Part shown: piece after piece, positions 51,780 to 60,598 of the stretch
Position numbering within the stretch: the first letter of the stretch is position 1
How the letters are laid out: each line of letters begins with the position of its first letter
Origin: CAYHVK01 sp964360255
GTDB lineage: Bacteria > Bdellovibrionota > Bdellovibrionia > Bdellovibrionales > UBA1609
Length of the DNA stretch: 64,000 nucleotides
Direction of reading: 5' to 3'
NCBI GenBank assembly: GCA_964360255.1
Contig: CAYHVK010000017.1
Location: forward strand, 1 to 64,000
Position numbers and translations under genes: made by a program
Notes under the pieces: generated by a model
Database searches by the model: none
Seen by the model: only the letters and a program-made list of their open reading frames with translations
Told to the model about the DNA's origin: nothing

Positions 51780-52883
51780 TTACTCGAGAACTGTTGTTTT
51801 TTTAGTTTCGGCTTCGTCACGAGTCTCTTCATTGGCCTTTTTCGCTACCAAATTATTAAGAGTCTTCGTCGCCGCATCGTAAAGATCAGCTTGAATTGTT
51901 GCATAGCCTTTTTTGCAAGCAGCTACTTTAGTTGTCAGTTGAGCTTCTTTAGTATTGCGAACAGATGTTTCTGCAAACGCGATTTCACCTTTGTAAATAA
52001 ACACATCATTATTTGTGCTTACTCGCGACGTTTGGGTGAACGTCATATTGCCCACATAGCGCCCGCATTTAATCGGAAGGATACCTTCAGCAACTGGTTT
52101 CAATTCAAGTTTTGAGAAGCTATCGCGATTAGCCGTTTTATCTTGGCGTTGCATTTCAACATATGCATCAGAGATGGCAATGCCAGTGAGTAATCCTGTC
52201 GATTGAGAAATCTGAACTAAACCGTAAACTTCCATAGTGAAAGTCGAGGTGCGAACTTTGTTGTTCGCTTCTTTGGTTTGTACCGTAATAACGAACATAC
52301 TTTCTAAATCGAAAACATTCGGTGAAGCACTGAGAGTCGTCGGAGTTAAACGAACTTTTCTCTTGATCGTATAAAGATTTTTATTCGACTGCTCGATTTC
52401 AATGACATTGCTGAATGGAGCGGTGAGTGAAGTGAGGACTTTGTCTTTTAAAGTCATCTCGATAGTTTCACGACCATCCCAAAGACCGCCACCAGGAGCG
52501 TTGTTGCAGGCACCCCGAGTTGTAATAACAGAAACTGAGCGAGCTGTATCGCTCACTGTTGGTGTGGCAACTTGGCATTTTTTTAATACGAGTAAACCCG
52601 TGGCATCCTTATCTTTTAAACCCGTTTCGATAGCATTTTCGATGCTGATAAGAGCGATATTGAGAACAGCGCCTAAAGAATCAGTAGCGAGATGCTTATT
52701 GCTGAGAGGCGCTGGCTTTGATGGGGGCCTATCTTTAGGGTCTCTTTTAGTAGCCGAGTCTTCAGAACCGCCGCAGCCCGCAACGATTAAAGAGCTTGAA
52801 ACCAAGGCTAGAGAAAGAATTGAGCGAATAACTCTAAGATATTGAAATCTCTCTATTTTTTCAAGTGATGCGCGGCTTTTCAT
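51780..52883 (-). CDS. Hypothetical lipoprotein
   Basis: About 367 residues from ATG 52883 (AGAGG upstream). A lipoprotein signal ends in a VAGC lipobox near residue 37, after a rather long N-terminal stretch. Beta-rich repeats and conserved cysteines (LKKCQVATP, TRGACNNAPG, IKCGRYVG) follow, with a Lys/Glu-rich C-terminus. No family was recognised. It is probably an outer-membrane-anchored protein. The stop is two bases before the RsmI-like start. Confidence 0.6.
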   Translation of the reverse strand: MKSRASLEKIERFQYLRVIRSILSLALVSSSLIVAGCGGSEDSATKRDPKDRPPSKPAPLSNKHLATDSLGAVLNIALISIENAIETGLKDKDATGLLVLKKCQVATPTVSDTARSVSVITTRGACNNAPGGGLWDGRETIEMTLKDKVLTSLTAPFSNVIEIEQSNKNLYTIKRKVRLTPTTLSASPNVFDLESMFVITVQTKEANNKVRTSTFTMEVYGLVQISQSTGLLTGIAISDAYVEMQRQDKTANRDSFSKLELKPVAEGILPIKCGRYVGNMTFTQTSRVSTNNDVFIYKGEIAFAETSVRNTKEAQLTTKVAACKKGYATIQADLYDAATKTLNNLVAKKANEETRDEAETKKTTVLE

Positions 52884-52967
52884 TTTGACCTCTTTAAAGT
52901 TCACCAGATTTTACTTAAAAACCATTCAAATCGCATGCCTAATCGTGATTTAAGCTATTTCTGGTCT

Positions 52968-53004
52968 GCTTAAGTTTTAAGCAGTTTGGGCTCGAATTCT
53001 CGAG
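52968..53004. promoter_or_regulatory. Two inverted repeats upstream of hemA
   Basis: GCTTAA-GTT-TTAAGC (52968-52982) and CTCGA-ATTC-TCGAG (52991-53004) are perfect short inverted repeats, 8 bases apart, in the promoter region of the heme operon. They look like regulator sites rather than terminators, since no T-run follows. Confidence 0.4.
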
Positions 53005-53042
53005 TCACACCGATAACTTAGCTTACTTTTTGTGACAAAACT

Positions 53043-53069
53043 ATGACAATTTTGGGCTTTGGGTACTAT
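53043..53069 (+). promoter_or_regulatory. Candidate promoter of the heme operon
   Basis: ATGACA (53043-53048) and TACTAT (53064-53069) with a 15-base spacer, a little short. The hemA ATG is 11 bases after the -10 box, so the leader would be at most about five bases. Confidence 0.35.
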
Positions 53070-53080
53070 ATCTTTAAAGT

Positions 53081-54025
53081 ATGCATTCGCAATTGGCTAT
53101 CATACATCGCTTGCACTCAGAAGGAGCTGTTTCCACTCCTGTTGATCACAGCTCGTTTTTTGCGTGGGCCACTTGCTTACGCACAATTCACATTGGCTCC
53201 CTTGATGAGTTAAAGCCAACGGTTATTGCTTCTACAGATGAAGTTTTTACGGGTAAAGAGGCCTATATTTTCTTACTCGAAGTGGTGTGCGGAATGCGCT
53301 CGCCAATTCTTGGTGAAACAGAAGTGCATGGTCAATATCGTGAATTTCTCGAGAGAGTGAAGCCTCTCGCAAACAAAGAGCTCTATCAAGTTTTACATCA
53401 AGTTCATGTGCACGCGAAGAATGTCCGAAGCGAACATTTGCAAGGTTTAGGCAGCCAATCTTATGGCAGCTATTGCCGCAAAAAAGTCCGCAGTTTTAAA
53501 GAAGTGAATCTAGTGGGAGCGGGTCATTTGACTCAAGAGCTTCTACCTTGGCTGAATAAACTCAATATCCATGTGCGTTTGCACGTGCGATCAATCAATG
53601 ATCGCGTCGTTGAAATTCAAAAGAAATATCCAAAAGTCTCAATTGAGAGTCTTGAGAGTAAAAAAGGACCACTCAGCGGAGCGGTTATTGTCGCGGCCCC
53701 TTTGACAGCGCAAAATTTAATCGGTTGGCTCGAGTCTCACTCGGTGGCTCTGATTTTAGATTTGCGTGGTGAGTCGGCGCAGGATCCTTTAATGCTGAAT
53801 ACGCAGATGCCAGTGACTCTTGAGAGCTTGAAAGATATATTTTCTACTATTGAAAGCTCTCGCGTTTTTATTCGTAACGAACTTGCGAAAGCTAAAGAAT
53901 TCATAGTTGAAAAAGCTGAACTATTAGCACGCGAGTATACAGATGAAAGTTCGAATAGCGGCCCGAAAGAGCGATTTAGCGCGACTGCAAGCGTACATGG
54001 TCGGACGGGCACTTCAAAAATCTAA
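53081..54025 (+). CDS. hemA: Glutamyl-tRNA reductase, truncated form
   Basis: A 314-residue protein that aligns with GluTR, which reduces glutamyl-tRNA to glutamate-1-semialdehyde. The catalytic Cys is Cys32 in WATCLRT (TCNR in others), then GMRSPILGETEVHGQ, and the NADPH domain starts VNLVGAGHLTQELL. The protein stops inside the long spine helix (AKEFIVEKAELLAREY), so the C-terminal dimerisation domain is missing and the N-terminus is also some 18 residues short. ATG is the first possible start; an in-frame stop precedes it. No ribosome-binding site. It overlaps hemCD by 83 bases in another frame. Confidence 0.8.
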   Translation: MHSQLAIIHRLHSEGAVSTPVDHSSFFAWATCLRTIHIGSLDELKPTVIASTDEVFTGKEAYIFLLEVVCGMRSPILGETEVHGQYREFLERVKPLANKELYQVLHQVHVHAKNVRSEHLQGLGSQSYGSYCRKKVRSFKEVNLVGAGHLTQELLPWLNKLNIHVRLHVRSINDRVVEIQKKYPKVSIESLESKKGPLSGAVIVAAPLTAQNLIGWLESHSVALILDLRGESAQDPLMLNTQMPVTLESLKDIFSTIESSRVFIRNELAKAKEFIVEKAELLAREYTDESSNSGPKERFSATASVHGRTGTSKI

Positions 54026-55481
54026 TCCGCAGCTTGAAGTTGAATACAGCTTCTCTACATCTCTAGGCGACATCAATCTCACAGATCCACTTTGGAAGAT
54101 GCCTGAAAAAGGCGTATTCACTCAAGATCTCACGCAAAAACTTTTGGCTGGTGAATGCGACGTCGTTGTTCATTCATGGAAAGATCTGCCGACCGAAAAT
54201 CATCCTGAGACCACAATTCTAGCGACGCTTCCGCGCGAGGATATTCGCGATATTATTTTATTTAAGCGCTCTTCATGGTCGAACGTAAATAAAACCGGCA
54301 TTTTAAAAGTTTTCACTTCATCGCCTCGTCGCACTTATCATCTTGAGCCTTTTTTAAAATGGGCCTTGCCGCCCGGAATTCAAAAAATCACGTTTGATCC
54401 GGTTCGTGGCAATATCACCACTCGCATTCAGAAAATGTTAGAAGGGGAGCATGACGCTTTAGTCGTGGCAAAAGCGGCTCTTGATCGTTTACTCAATGCT
54501 TGTGATGATGAATTTTCTGAGAGTCGTAAAATTGTTCAAGAGGCCTTTAAGAAGTGTCAGTGGATGATTGTACCGCTGAGTGAGTGCCCTGGGGCGCCGG
54601 CACAAGGAGCTTTAGCCGTCGAAGGCTTGAAAAAGCGCGCGGATCTGCAAGTGGCTTTTGACCCTATTAACAGCTTCGAGACTATGCGCAATGTAGTGGC
54701 CGAGAGAAAACTTTTTAGTTTTTATGGTGGCGGTTGCCATCAGAAAATTGGCATCTCGCAAGCCACTTACGAATTTGGCGATGTCCTCTTTGCAAAGGGT
54801 GTAACAGATTTAGGCGAGGTTATCGATAAGCATCACCTGGTTCGCGAGAGAGCTACGTTGCCGGCCAAAACCACTGAAGAGTTTATTTTTCCAGTTAAGA
54901 TGAAAGAGAGCCCGCTGTACTCTCGTGAAACTTTGCACGCTGACTTAAGTGAACTCGCCGCTCAGCCGAGTTTTATTTTAGTGGCTAAGGATGAGGCTCT
55001 TCCATCGGGAGTCCAAATTAATTCTGAGGCTGTATTATGGGCGGCGGGCAACCGCACTTGGCGTAAGCTTGCTGAAAAGGGCTATTGGGTTTGTGGTTCG
55101 CAAGACAGTTTGGGTGAGCAAGTGAATCCGCAAATCGAAACCATTTTAGGTTTAAATAAAATTACCAAGCATTTTAAATTGTCGCACAACGAGGCTCCTG
55201 AAATGATCGGGCCCAAAGAGGCTACAACTAAAAAAATTGCCACCTATCGCTTGATCGACCAGCCGGTGCCACCTGAGCTGGCGAAGAAAACAGATTTTTT
55301 CTGGGCTAGTTACTCGACTTTTAAGCGGGCTATTGCGAAGTTTCCTGAACTGCGTAAAGCCCGTCACTACTGCGGGCCTGGTCATACTTACGATATGATT
55401 CGTAAAGATTTGGGTCCTGAAAGTGATGTTTCGATTTTTTTAAATTATTTTGATTGGCGTTCAGCTATTTTGAAGGACTAA
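53943..55481 (+). CDS. hemC: Hydroxymethylbilane synthase with HemD-like C-terminal domain
   Basis: A 512-residue protein. Residues 1-310 are porphobilinogen deaminase: VRIAARKSDLARLQAY, the VVHSWKDLPTE loop, VRGNITTRI, CPGAPAQGALAVE and the dipyrromethane-cofactor Cys265 in YGGGCHQKIG. The last 190 residues look like a divergent uroporphyrinogen-III synthase (RTWRKLAEKGYWVCGSQ, FFWASYSTFKRAI, YCGPGHTYDMIRKDLG). One chain could thus close porphobilinogen to uroporphyrinogen III. The start lies inside hemA. No hemB is in the cluster. Confidence 0.87.
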   Translation: MKVRIAARKSDLARLQAYMVGRALQKSNPQLEVEYSFSTSLGDINLTDPLWKMPEKGVFTQDLTQKLLAGECDVVVHSWKDLPTENHPETTILATLPREDIRDIILFKRSSWSNVNKTGILKVFTSSPRRTYHLEPFLKWALPPGIQKITFDPVRGNITTRIQKMLEGEHDALVVAKAALDRLLNACDDEFSESRKIVQEAFKKCQWMIVPLSECPGAPAQGALAVEGLKKRADLQVAFDPINSFETMRNVVAERKLFSFYGGGCHQKIGISQATYEFGDVLFAKGVTDLGEVIDKHHLVRERATLPAKTTEEFIFPVKMKESPLYSRETLHADLSELAAQPSFILVAKDEALPSGVQINSEAVLWAAGNRTWRKLAEKGYWVCGSQDSLGEQVNPQIETILGLNKITKHFKLSHNEAPEMIGPKEATTKKIATYRLIDQPVPPELAKKTDFFWASYSTFKRAIAKFPELRKARHYCGPGHTYDMIRKDLGPESDVSIFLNYFDWRSAILKD

Positions 55482-55523
55482 TAAGCGCGATCGCTGAAGC
55501 GTGACCGCTAAAGAAAGGCACTT

Positions 55524-56816
55524 ATGATAACTTCTAAGGAATTATTCGAGAGATCTAAAAAAGTAGCGCCAGGGGGAGTTCATTCTCCGGTTCGGGCTTT
55601 TAAAAGCGTGGGAGGAGAGCCTTTGTTTTTCAAAAGCGCGAATGGGGCTTTTTTAACTTCAGTTGAGGGAATTTCTTACATCGATTTTTGTCAAAGCTTC
55701 GGGCCTAATTTACTCGGCCACCGTGATCCCGATGTGGCGAACGAAGTTCGTGAAGCTATCGATGTCGCTTGGACGTTTGGTGCATGCGAACCTTATTCAC
55801 TTGAACTCGCTGAGTGGATTACACAGAAAGTGCCGTCGGCCGAAAAAATTCGTTTCGTATGCTCGGGCACCGAAGCCGTGATGAGCGCATTGCGCGTAGC
55901 TCGAGCTGCAACGGGCCGGCATAAGGTTTTAAAGTTCGATGGTTGCTACCATGGTCACGTGGATAGCCTGCTTGTAAAAGCAGGGAGCGGGCTCGCCGGG
56001 GCATCGGCCTCTGACAGCGCCGGTGTATCGCCATCGGTGGCGGCTGAAACATTAGTTTCACCTTTAGATGATATAGGCAGTCTTGAAAAAGTTTTTGCTA
56101 GTCACGGATCTGAAATCGCAGCGGTGGTTCTTGAGCCGCTACCGGCTAACTTCGGTCTCTTAAAACAGCGTAAAGAATTTATCGATGCTATTCAAACCTT
56201 GGCAAAAAAACATGGTGCCCTTTTATTTTTTGATGAAGTGATTTCGGGATTTCGTGTAGGGCTTGGTGGTATGGCAGAGCGTTTAAATATTAAGCCCGAT
56301 CTTGTCACTTACGGCAAAGTGATTGGCGGCGGCTTTCCGGTCGGAGCCTACGCTGGACGTGCTGATCTTCTTGATCTTGTGGCACCTAATGGTCCGGTTT
56401 ATCAGGCCGGTACTTTAGCTGCCAATCCCATTGGTGTCCGCGCTGGTCTTGCGACATTAAAAAAAGTGGTTCGTCTTTCGATTTACGATGAGCTTGAAAA
56501 ACGCACAGAGCGTTTTACTAAAACTTTAAATGATGCGTTTACAAAAATGAACGTGCCCGTTGAAGTGGCTCGTGAAGCTTCAATTTTCTGGCTCCATTTG
56601 AAAACTGGAAAAACTGTTCGCACGCCCAATGATTTTCACCCTGAAAGTCGCGATGTTTATAAAAAGATTTTTCACAACTGTTTAAAAAACAATATTTACT
56701 TGGCACCCAGCGCTTTTGAAGTAGGTTTTGTTTCTTACGCCCATACAGACGCAGTGCTAGATCAAGCCGCAACCGGAATTATTCAAGCGGTGCGTGAGGC
56801 CTATGGTCAAAAATAA
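55524..56816 (+). CDS. hemL: Glutamate-1-semialdehyde 2,1-aminomutase
   Basis: A 430-residue PLP enzyme: APGGVHSPVRAFKSVGG, FCQSFGPNLLGHRDP, VCSGTEAVMSALRVAR, KFDGCYHGHVDSLL, FFDEVISGFRVGLGG and the PLP Lys265 in TYGKVIGGGFPVGAYAG. It makes 5-aminolevulinate from the HemA product, so the organism uses the C5 pathway. AAAGG precedes the ATG. Its 3' end overlaps the histidine kinase start by 14 bases. Confidence 0.97.
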   Translation: MITSKELFERSKKVAPGGVHSPVRAFKSVGGEPLFFKSANGAFLTSVEGISYIDFCQSFGPNLLGHRDPDVANEVREAIDVAWTFGACEPYSLELAEWITQKVPSAEKIRFVCSGTEAVMSALRVARAATGRHKVLKFDGCYHGHVDSLLVKAGSGLAGASASDSAGVSPSVAAETLVSPLDDIGSLEKVFASHGSEIAAVVLEPLPANFGLLKQRKEFIDAIQTLAKKHGALLFFDEVISGFRVGLGGMAERLNIKPDLVTYGKVIGGGFPVGAYAGRADLLDLVAPNGPVYQAGTLAANPIGVRAGLATLKKVVRLSIYDELEKRTERFTKTLNDAFTKMNVPVEVAREASIFWLHLKTGKTVRTPNDFHPESRDVYKKIFHNCLKNNIYLAPSAFEVGFVSYAHTDAVLDQAATGIIQAVREAYGQK

Positions 56817-57693
56817 AAGTGTTCACCTTCAAGTTTATGCGGCCGTGGTTTGGTTATTATTAACCTGCTCGCTCATTATTTGGTGGATGTACTTTGTCGT
56901 GGGACTTATTTCGCAAATCCCTGATCATAAGCCTGAGCATCGTTTGATGCTTCTCTCTGAAGGTGGAACGCTTTTAGTTTTTTTGATTTTGGGCGGTGGT
57001 ACATTAATTTATTTTATCTTGCGTGAGCAAAGACTCAATCTGACTCTAACACAGTTTTTCTCGGCCTTCTCTCATGATATTAAAACCTCACTAGCCAGTC
57101 TTCGACTGCAGGTTGAAGCTTTGCGTGATGATCTTTCACAAGAAAAGAATTTGCAGCCCTCGGTGCAATCTACGATCGCTCGTTTACTCGGCGATGCTTC
57201 ACGTTTGCAGATGCAGGTAGAAAACAGCCTTTATCTAGGTTCAAGCAAAAAGCCCAATGTTTTTATCGAAGAAGTTGAGTTGCAAGATGTGTTTCAAGCT
57301 CTTAAAGAGTCTTGGCCGCAAATTGCGTTTGATATTAGTGGTGATGCCCAAGTTATGGCCGACCGTCGAGCTTTAGACTCAATTTTTAACAACCTTGTTC
57401 ACAATGCCATTATTCACGGTAAAGCGATGCGCTTGAAAATTCAAATCGAGCCCGCCACTGCAGATGAAGCACGAGTGCAGGTGATTGTGAATGACAATGG
57501 TAAAGGCTTTAGTGGACCCTCTTCAAGTTTAGGTCAAATGCATTTTCGTCAAAATCCTTCAAGCGGCAGCGGATTAGGTCTTTTTATTGTGCAATCTCTT
57601 CTTCGTGTTATGAATGGTTCTGTCGTTTTTGGTGGTGGCGCGGGGCAAGGCTTTCAAGTGGTTGTTCTGCTCAAGGGTAAGATGACATCATGA
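56803..57693 (+). CDS. Sensor histidine kinase inside the heme operon
   Basis: About 296 residues from ATG 56803, overlapping hemL by 14 bases. Two membrane segments (about 10-33 and 50-73) enclose only about 18 extracytoplasmic residues. The HisKA domain has the phospho-accepting His91 in FSAFSHDIKTSLASLRL, and the ATPase domain has NNLVHNAIIHG (N box), NDNGKGF (G1) and SGSGLGLFIVQSL (G2). The tiny loop argues for a signal sensed in the membrane or cytoplasm. It is coupled to the response regulator by a 4-base overlap. Heme or redox state is the likely input by context. Confidence 0.93.
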   Translation: MVKNKSVHLQVYAAVVWLLLTCSLIIWWMYFVVGLISQIPDHKPEHRLMLLSEGGTLLVFLILGGGTLIYFILREQRLNLTLTQFFSAFSHDIKTSLASLRLQVEALRDDLSQEKNLQPSVQSTIARLLGDASRLQMQVENSLYLGSSKKPNVFIEEVELQDVFQALKESWPQIAFDISGDAQVMADRRALDSIFNNLVHNAIIHGKAMRLKIQIEPATADEARVQVIVNDNGKGFSGPSSSLGQMHFRQNPSSGSGLGLFIVQSLLRVMNGSVVFGGGAGQGFQVVVLLKGKMTS

Positions 57694-58361
57694 ACTTACT
57701 TTTACTTGAAGACGATACAACTCTAGGAGAAACCCTCCGTGATCGCCTCCAGCGTGAAGGCTATTCGGTGACTTTGTGCCGTGATATCAAAACAGCGAAA
57801 GAAACCTTCGAGGGCTCTCAGTACAATCTTGTTATTATCGATGTGGGTTTACCAGATGGTTCTGGTTTTGATTTTGCAAAAGTAGTTCGCCGCAAATCAA
57901 CGGTTCCTTTTATTTTCGTGACGGCTCAGTCAGCTGCTGAAGAGCGCCTACGAGGTTATGAGCTGGGCGCGGAAGAGTATATCCCCAAACCTTTTCATCT
58001 CCGTGAATTTTTACTCAGGGTGAAACACGTTTTAGCCAATCACGTCCAAGCCATGCCCCATAAGGTGGATGCCGTGCTTATTGATTTGAACTCAATGACA
58101 ATTAAAGCGGGCGGCGAAGAGAGTGCTTTGAATAGAAAAGAAGCGGCCGTCTTAAAGATTTTAATGGAGCGGGCCCCACAAGTGGTCAGCCGCGATGAAC
58201 TGCTCGACGCGATTTGGGGAGAGAATGAATTCCCATCAAATCGCACTGTAGATAATATTGTTGTACGTTTAAGAAGTTTATTGGGTGAATCAGCCAAAAG
58301 AATCGTATCGGTTCGAGGTATTGGCTACAAATGGATGGATGGTGGTGAGAATGGCGAATGA
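57690..58361 (+). CDS. OmpR/PhoB-type response regulator inside the heme operon
   Basis: A 223-residue protein. The receiver domain (1-120) has the acidic pair at the start (LLEDDT), the phospho-accepting Asp51 in IIDVGLPDG, Thr in FVTAQS and Lys in IPKPF. The C-terminal winged helix (about 127-220) shows SRDELLDAIWG and RTVDNIVVRLRSLLG. It binds DNA and probably regulates the operon it sits in or other heme-linked genes; two inverted repeats ahead of hemA are possible targets. Start overlaps the kinase stop (ATGA); end overlaps hemE by 11 bases. Confidence 0.94.
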   Translation: MNLLLLEDDTTLGETLRDRLQREGYSVTLCRDIKTAKETFEGSQYNLVIIDVGLPDGSGFDFAKVVRRKSTVPFIFVTAQSAAEERLRGYELGAEEYIPKPFHLREFLLRVKHVLANHVQAMPHKVDAVLIDLNSMTIKAGGEESALNRKEAAVLKILMERAPQVVSRDELLDAIWGENEFPSNRTVDNIVVRLRSLLGESAKRIVSVRGIGYKWMDGGENGE

Positions 58362-59370
58362 ACTCTTTCAAAATGCAATTCAGAGTAAGGCGCAAAAGAT
58401 CCCGCCTATTTGGTTTATGCGCCAAGCGGGTCGCTACCACAATCATTATCAAAAGCTCAAAGAGAAACACACTTTTATGGAGCTGTGTAAAGAACCTGAA
58501 CTAGCCGCACAAGTGGCTTTGGGCCCGGTTGAAGAGTTTGATTTTGATGTTTCGATTCTATTTTCAGATTTATTATTTCCTCTTGAGGCTTTAGGAATGG
58601 GTTTGCGATATGACCCGGGGCCAATTCTTGATCGCCAGCTCGATAACAAAAACATTTTACAGTTGAAGTCTGTCGATGAAGCTATGCCAGCCCTCGCTTT
58701 TCAAAAAAAGGCGACAGAGCTCACTCGCGAAATCTTGCCGCGCCATAAAAGTTTGATTGGTTTTGTCGGCGGGCCATGGACGCTTTTCACTTATGCGGCT
58801 TGCGGTGGTCATGATGGCAATTTAATTTTAGCTAAAACTAATTTGGAGCTCTTTGAAAAATTCTGCGAAAAAATGGTTCCACTTTTAATTAAAAATATTC
58901 AGCTCCAACTGGATGGTGGCGCTGAACAGGTGATGATCTTCGATACTGCTGCCGGCGAGGTATCACCATTCATTTACAATCAGTACATTGAACCACAGTT
59001 GGCAAAATTAGCTAAAGCTCATCCTAAGAAGCTTGGTTATTATTCAAAGAGCACAAACATGGCTCACGTTGAAAAAATATTCCAAGATAAGAATTGGACC
59101 GGTTACGGGGTGGATCACCGTTGGGACATCGCGAAGCTTTTAAAACAAAAACGCAATGGCTTTTTACAAGGTAATTTCGATCAGTCGCTTTTATTTTGCG
59201 AACCTGCTGAATTTAAAAAACAACTTGAGAATTATTTGGCTCCGATTCGTGAGCTTTCTCCTGAAGAGAGAGTGGGATGGGTTTGCGGTCTTGGTCACGG
59301 TGTTTTACCTAAAACTCCTGAAGCCAATGTAAAAGAGTTCGTGCAATACGTCAGAAAGGCGTTTTCATAA
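58351..59370 (+). CDS. hemE: Uroporphyrinogen decarboxylase
   Basis: About 339 residues from ATG 58351, inside the end of the regulator gene. PPIWFMRQAGRYHNHYQKL is the diagnostic start, followed by FDVSILFSDLLFPLEALGM, GFVGGPWTLFTYA and the GLGHGVLPKTPEANV end. It decarboxylates uroporphyrinogen III to coproporphyrinogen III. The next gene begins immediately after its stop. Confidence 0.96.
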   Translation: MANELFQNAIQSKAQKIPPIWFMRQAGRYHNHYQKLKEKHTFMELCKEPELAAQVALGPVEEFDFDVSILFSDLLFPLEALGMGLRYDPGPILDRQLDNKNILQLKSVDEAMPALAFQKKATELTREILPRHKSLIGFVGGPWTLFTYAACGGHDGNLILAKTNLELFEKFCEKMVPLLIKNIQLQLDGGAEQVMIFDTAAGEVSPFIYNQYIEPQLAKLAKAHPKKLGYYSKSTNMAHVEKIFQDKNWTGYGVDHRWDIAKLLKQKRNGFLQGNFDQSLLFCEPAEFKKQLENYLAPIRELSPEERVGWVCGLGHGVLPKTPEANVKEFVQYVRKAFS

Positions 59371-60582
59371 GTGACAGCAACCTCAGCGGCTAAAAAAATT
59401 CATATTATCGGCGGTGGGGTCTCAGGGCTTTTTGCCGCCTATCATTTGAAGAAATTAGGCCATGAAGTTGAGATTTTTGAAAAGGCCAACCGCTTAGGTG
59501 GGTTGATTCAAACTTTACATTTAGATTGGGGCGTCGTTGAGACAGCAGCCAATGGGGTGCTCAACTCGCAAAAGCTCGAAGCACTTTCGCAAGATCTTGA
59601 ATTAGAATTTGTTCCGGCACTGAAAAAATATAAAAAGCGATTTATCTATCGCGGAAAGCCAAGGCAGTTTCCACTAGGAATTGCAGAGTCGTGGAAGCTT
59701 ATTAAGAATATTTTTAACAACACCAAGCCCAATCCGAGGGAAACATTAAAGGACTACGCCCAGCGTGTTTATGGCTCAGGCGCCGCTCAGTATTTAGTTG
59801 AGCCGGCGGTGCTGGGAGTTTTCGGTGCCGAGGCTCGCGAATTGAGCGCCACCCTAGTTTATAATTACTTCTTTGGTGGCAAACGCCATCCGGCGGTGGC
59901 TCAGCCAAAGCGGGGCACAGTGGCACCGGCGAAGGGCATGGCCGCGCTGATTGAGGCTCTTGGCAGTTGGTTGGTACGTAACGGTGTTAAGATTCATCTC
60001 TCAAGTCCTATAGAAAAGTTAGAAGCCGATTCAAGCGGCGTCACCGGCGATAAGATTTATATTATTGCAACAGATGCGCTGACGGCGGGTGATTTGCTTG
60101 AATCTATCGATGCAGATACTTCATCGCTTTTAAAAGCCATCGAATATAAACCACTCAGCTCTGTGACTGTTTCGTATACAGAGCCAACTTCTATAAAAGG
60201 TTTCGGTTGTTTGTTTCCACGTGATCAGGGCTTTCAAGCTTTTGGAGTTTTATTTAACACCTGCATTTTTGATGGGCGTGGGCCGAAGGCTACGGAAACT
60301 TGGATTCTTCCGGATGCTGAGAGTTCGGCGGATGAGCTTATAGAAAAGGTGAAGGCCGATAGTCGTCGGCTGTATAAAAAAGAATTCGTGATTCAAAATT
60401 CAATGATCACCGTTTGGCCGCGAGCGCTGCCACTTTATAGTCTACGACTTGAAGAGGATTTAAAATTAATGAGTTTGCCTCGTGGACTTTACTTAACTGG
60501 GAATTATTTAGGGCAGATAGGTCTTTCAAAAATATTTGAGAGCGCCTATCAGCTGGCACAAAGAATTGATAAGCAGAACTGA
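59371..60582 (+). CDS. hemY: Protoporphyrinogen/coproporphyrinogen oxidase (HemY type)
   Basis: A 403-residue FAD protein starting at GTG directly after the hemE stop. It has the dinucleotide motif IIGGGVSGLFAAYHLKKLG, EIFEKANRLGGLIQT, VYGSGAAQYLVEPAVLGVFGAEARELS and the C-terminal GLYLTGNYLGQIGLSKIFESA. The oxygen-dependent oxidase makes protoporphyrin IX (or coproporphyrin III). Which one is not readable here. hemH follows 16 bases later. Confidence 0.92.
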   Translation: MTATSAAKKIHIIGGGVSGLFAAYHLKKLGHEVEIFEKANRLGGLIQTLHLDWGVVETAANGVLNSQKLEALSQDLELEFVPALKKYKKRFIYRGKPRQFPLGIAESWKLIKNIFNNTKPNPRETLKDYAQRVYGSGAAQYLVEPAVLGVFGAEARELSATLVYNYFFGGKRHPAVAQPKRGTVAPAKGMAALIEALGSWLVRNGVKIHLSSPIEKLEADSSGVTGDKIYIIATDALTAGDLLESIDADTSSLLKAIEYKPLSSVTVSYTEPTSIKGFGCLFPRDQGFQAFGVLFNTCIFDGRGPKATETWILPDAESSADELIEKVKADSRRLYKKEFVIQNSMITVWPRALPLYSLRLEEDLKLMSLPRGLYLTGNYLGQIGLSKIFESAYQLAQRIDKQN

Positions 60583-60598
60583 TACGAAGAGGATAAGA

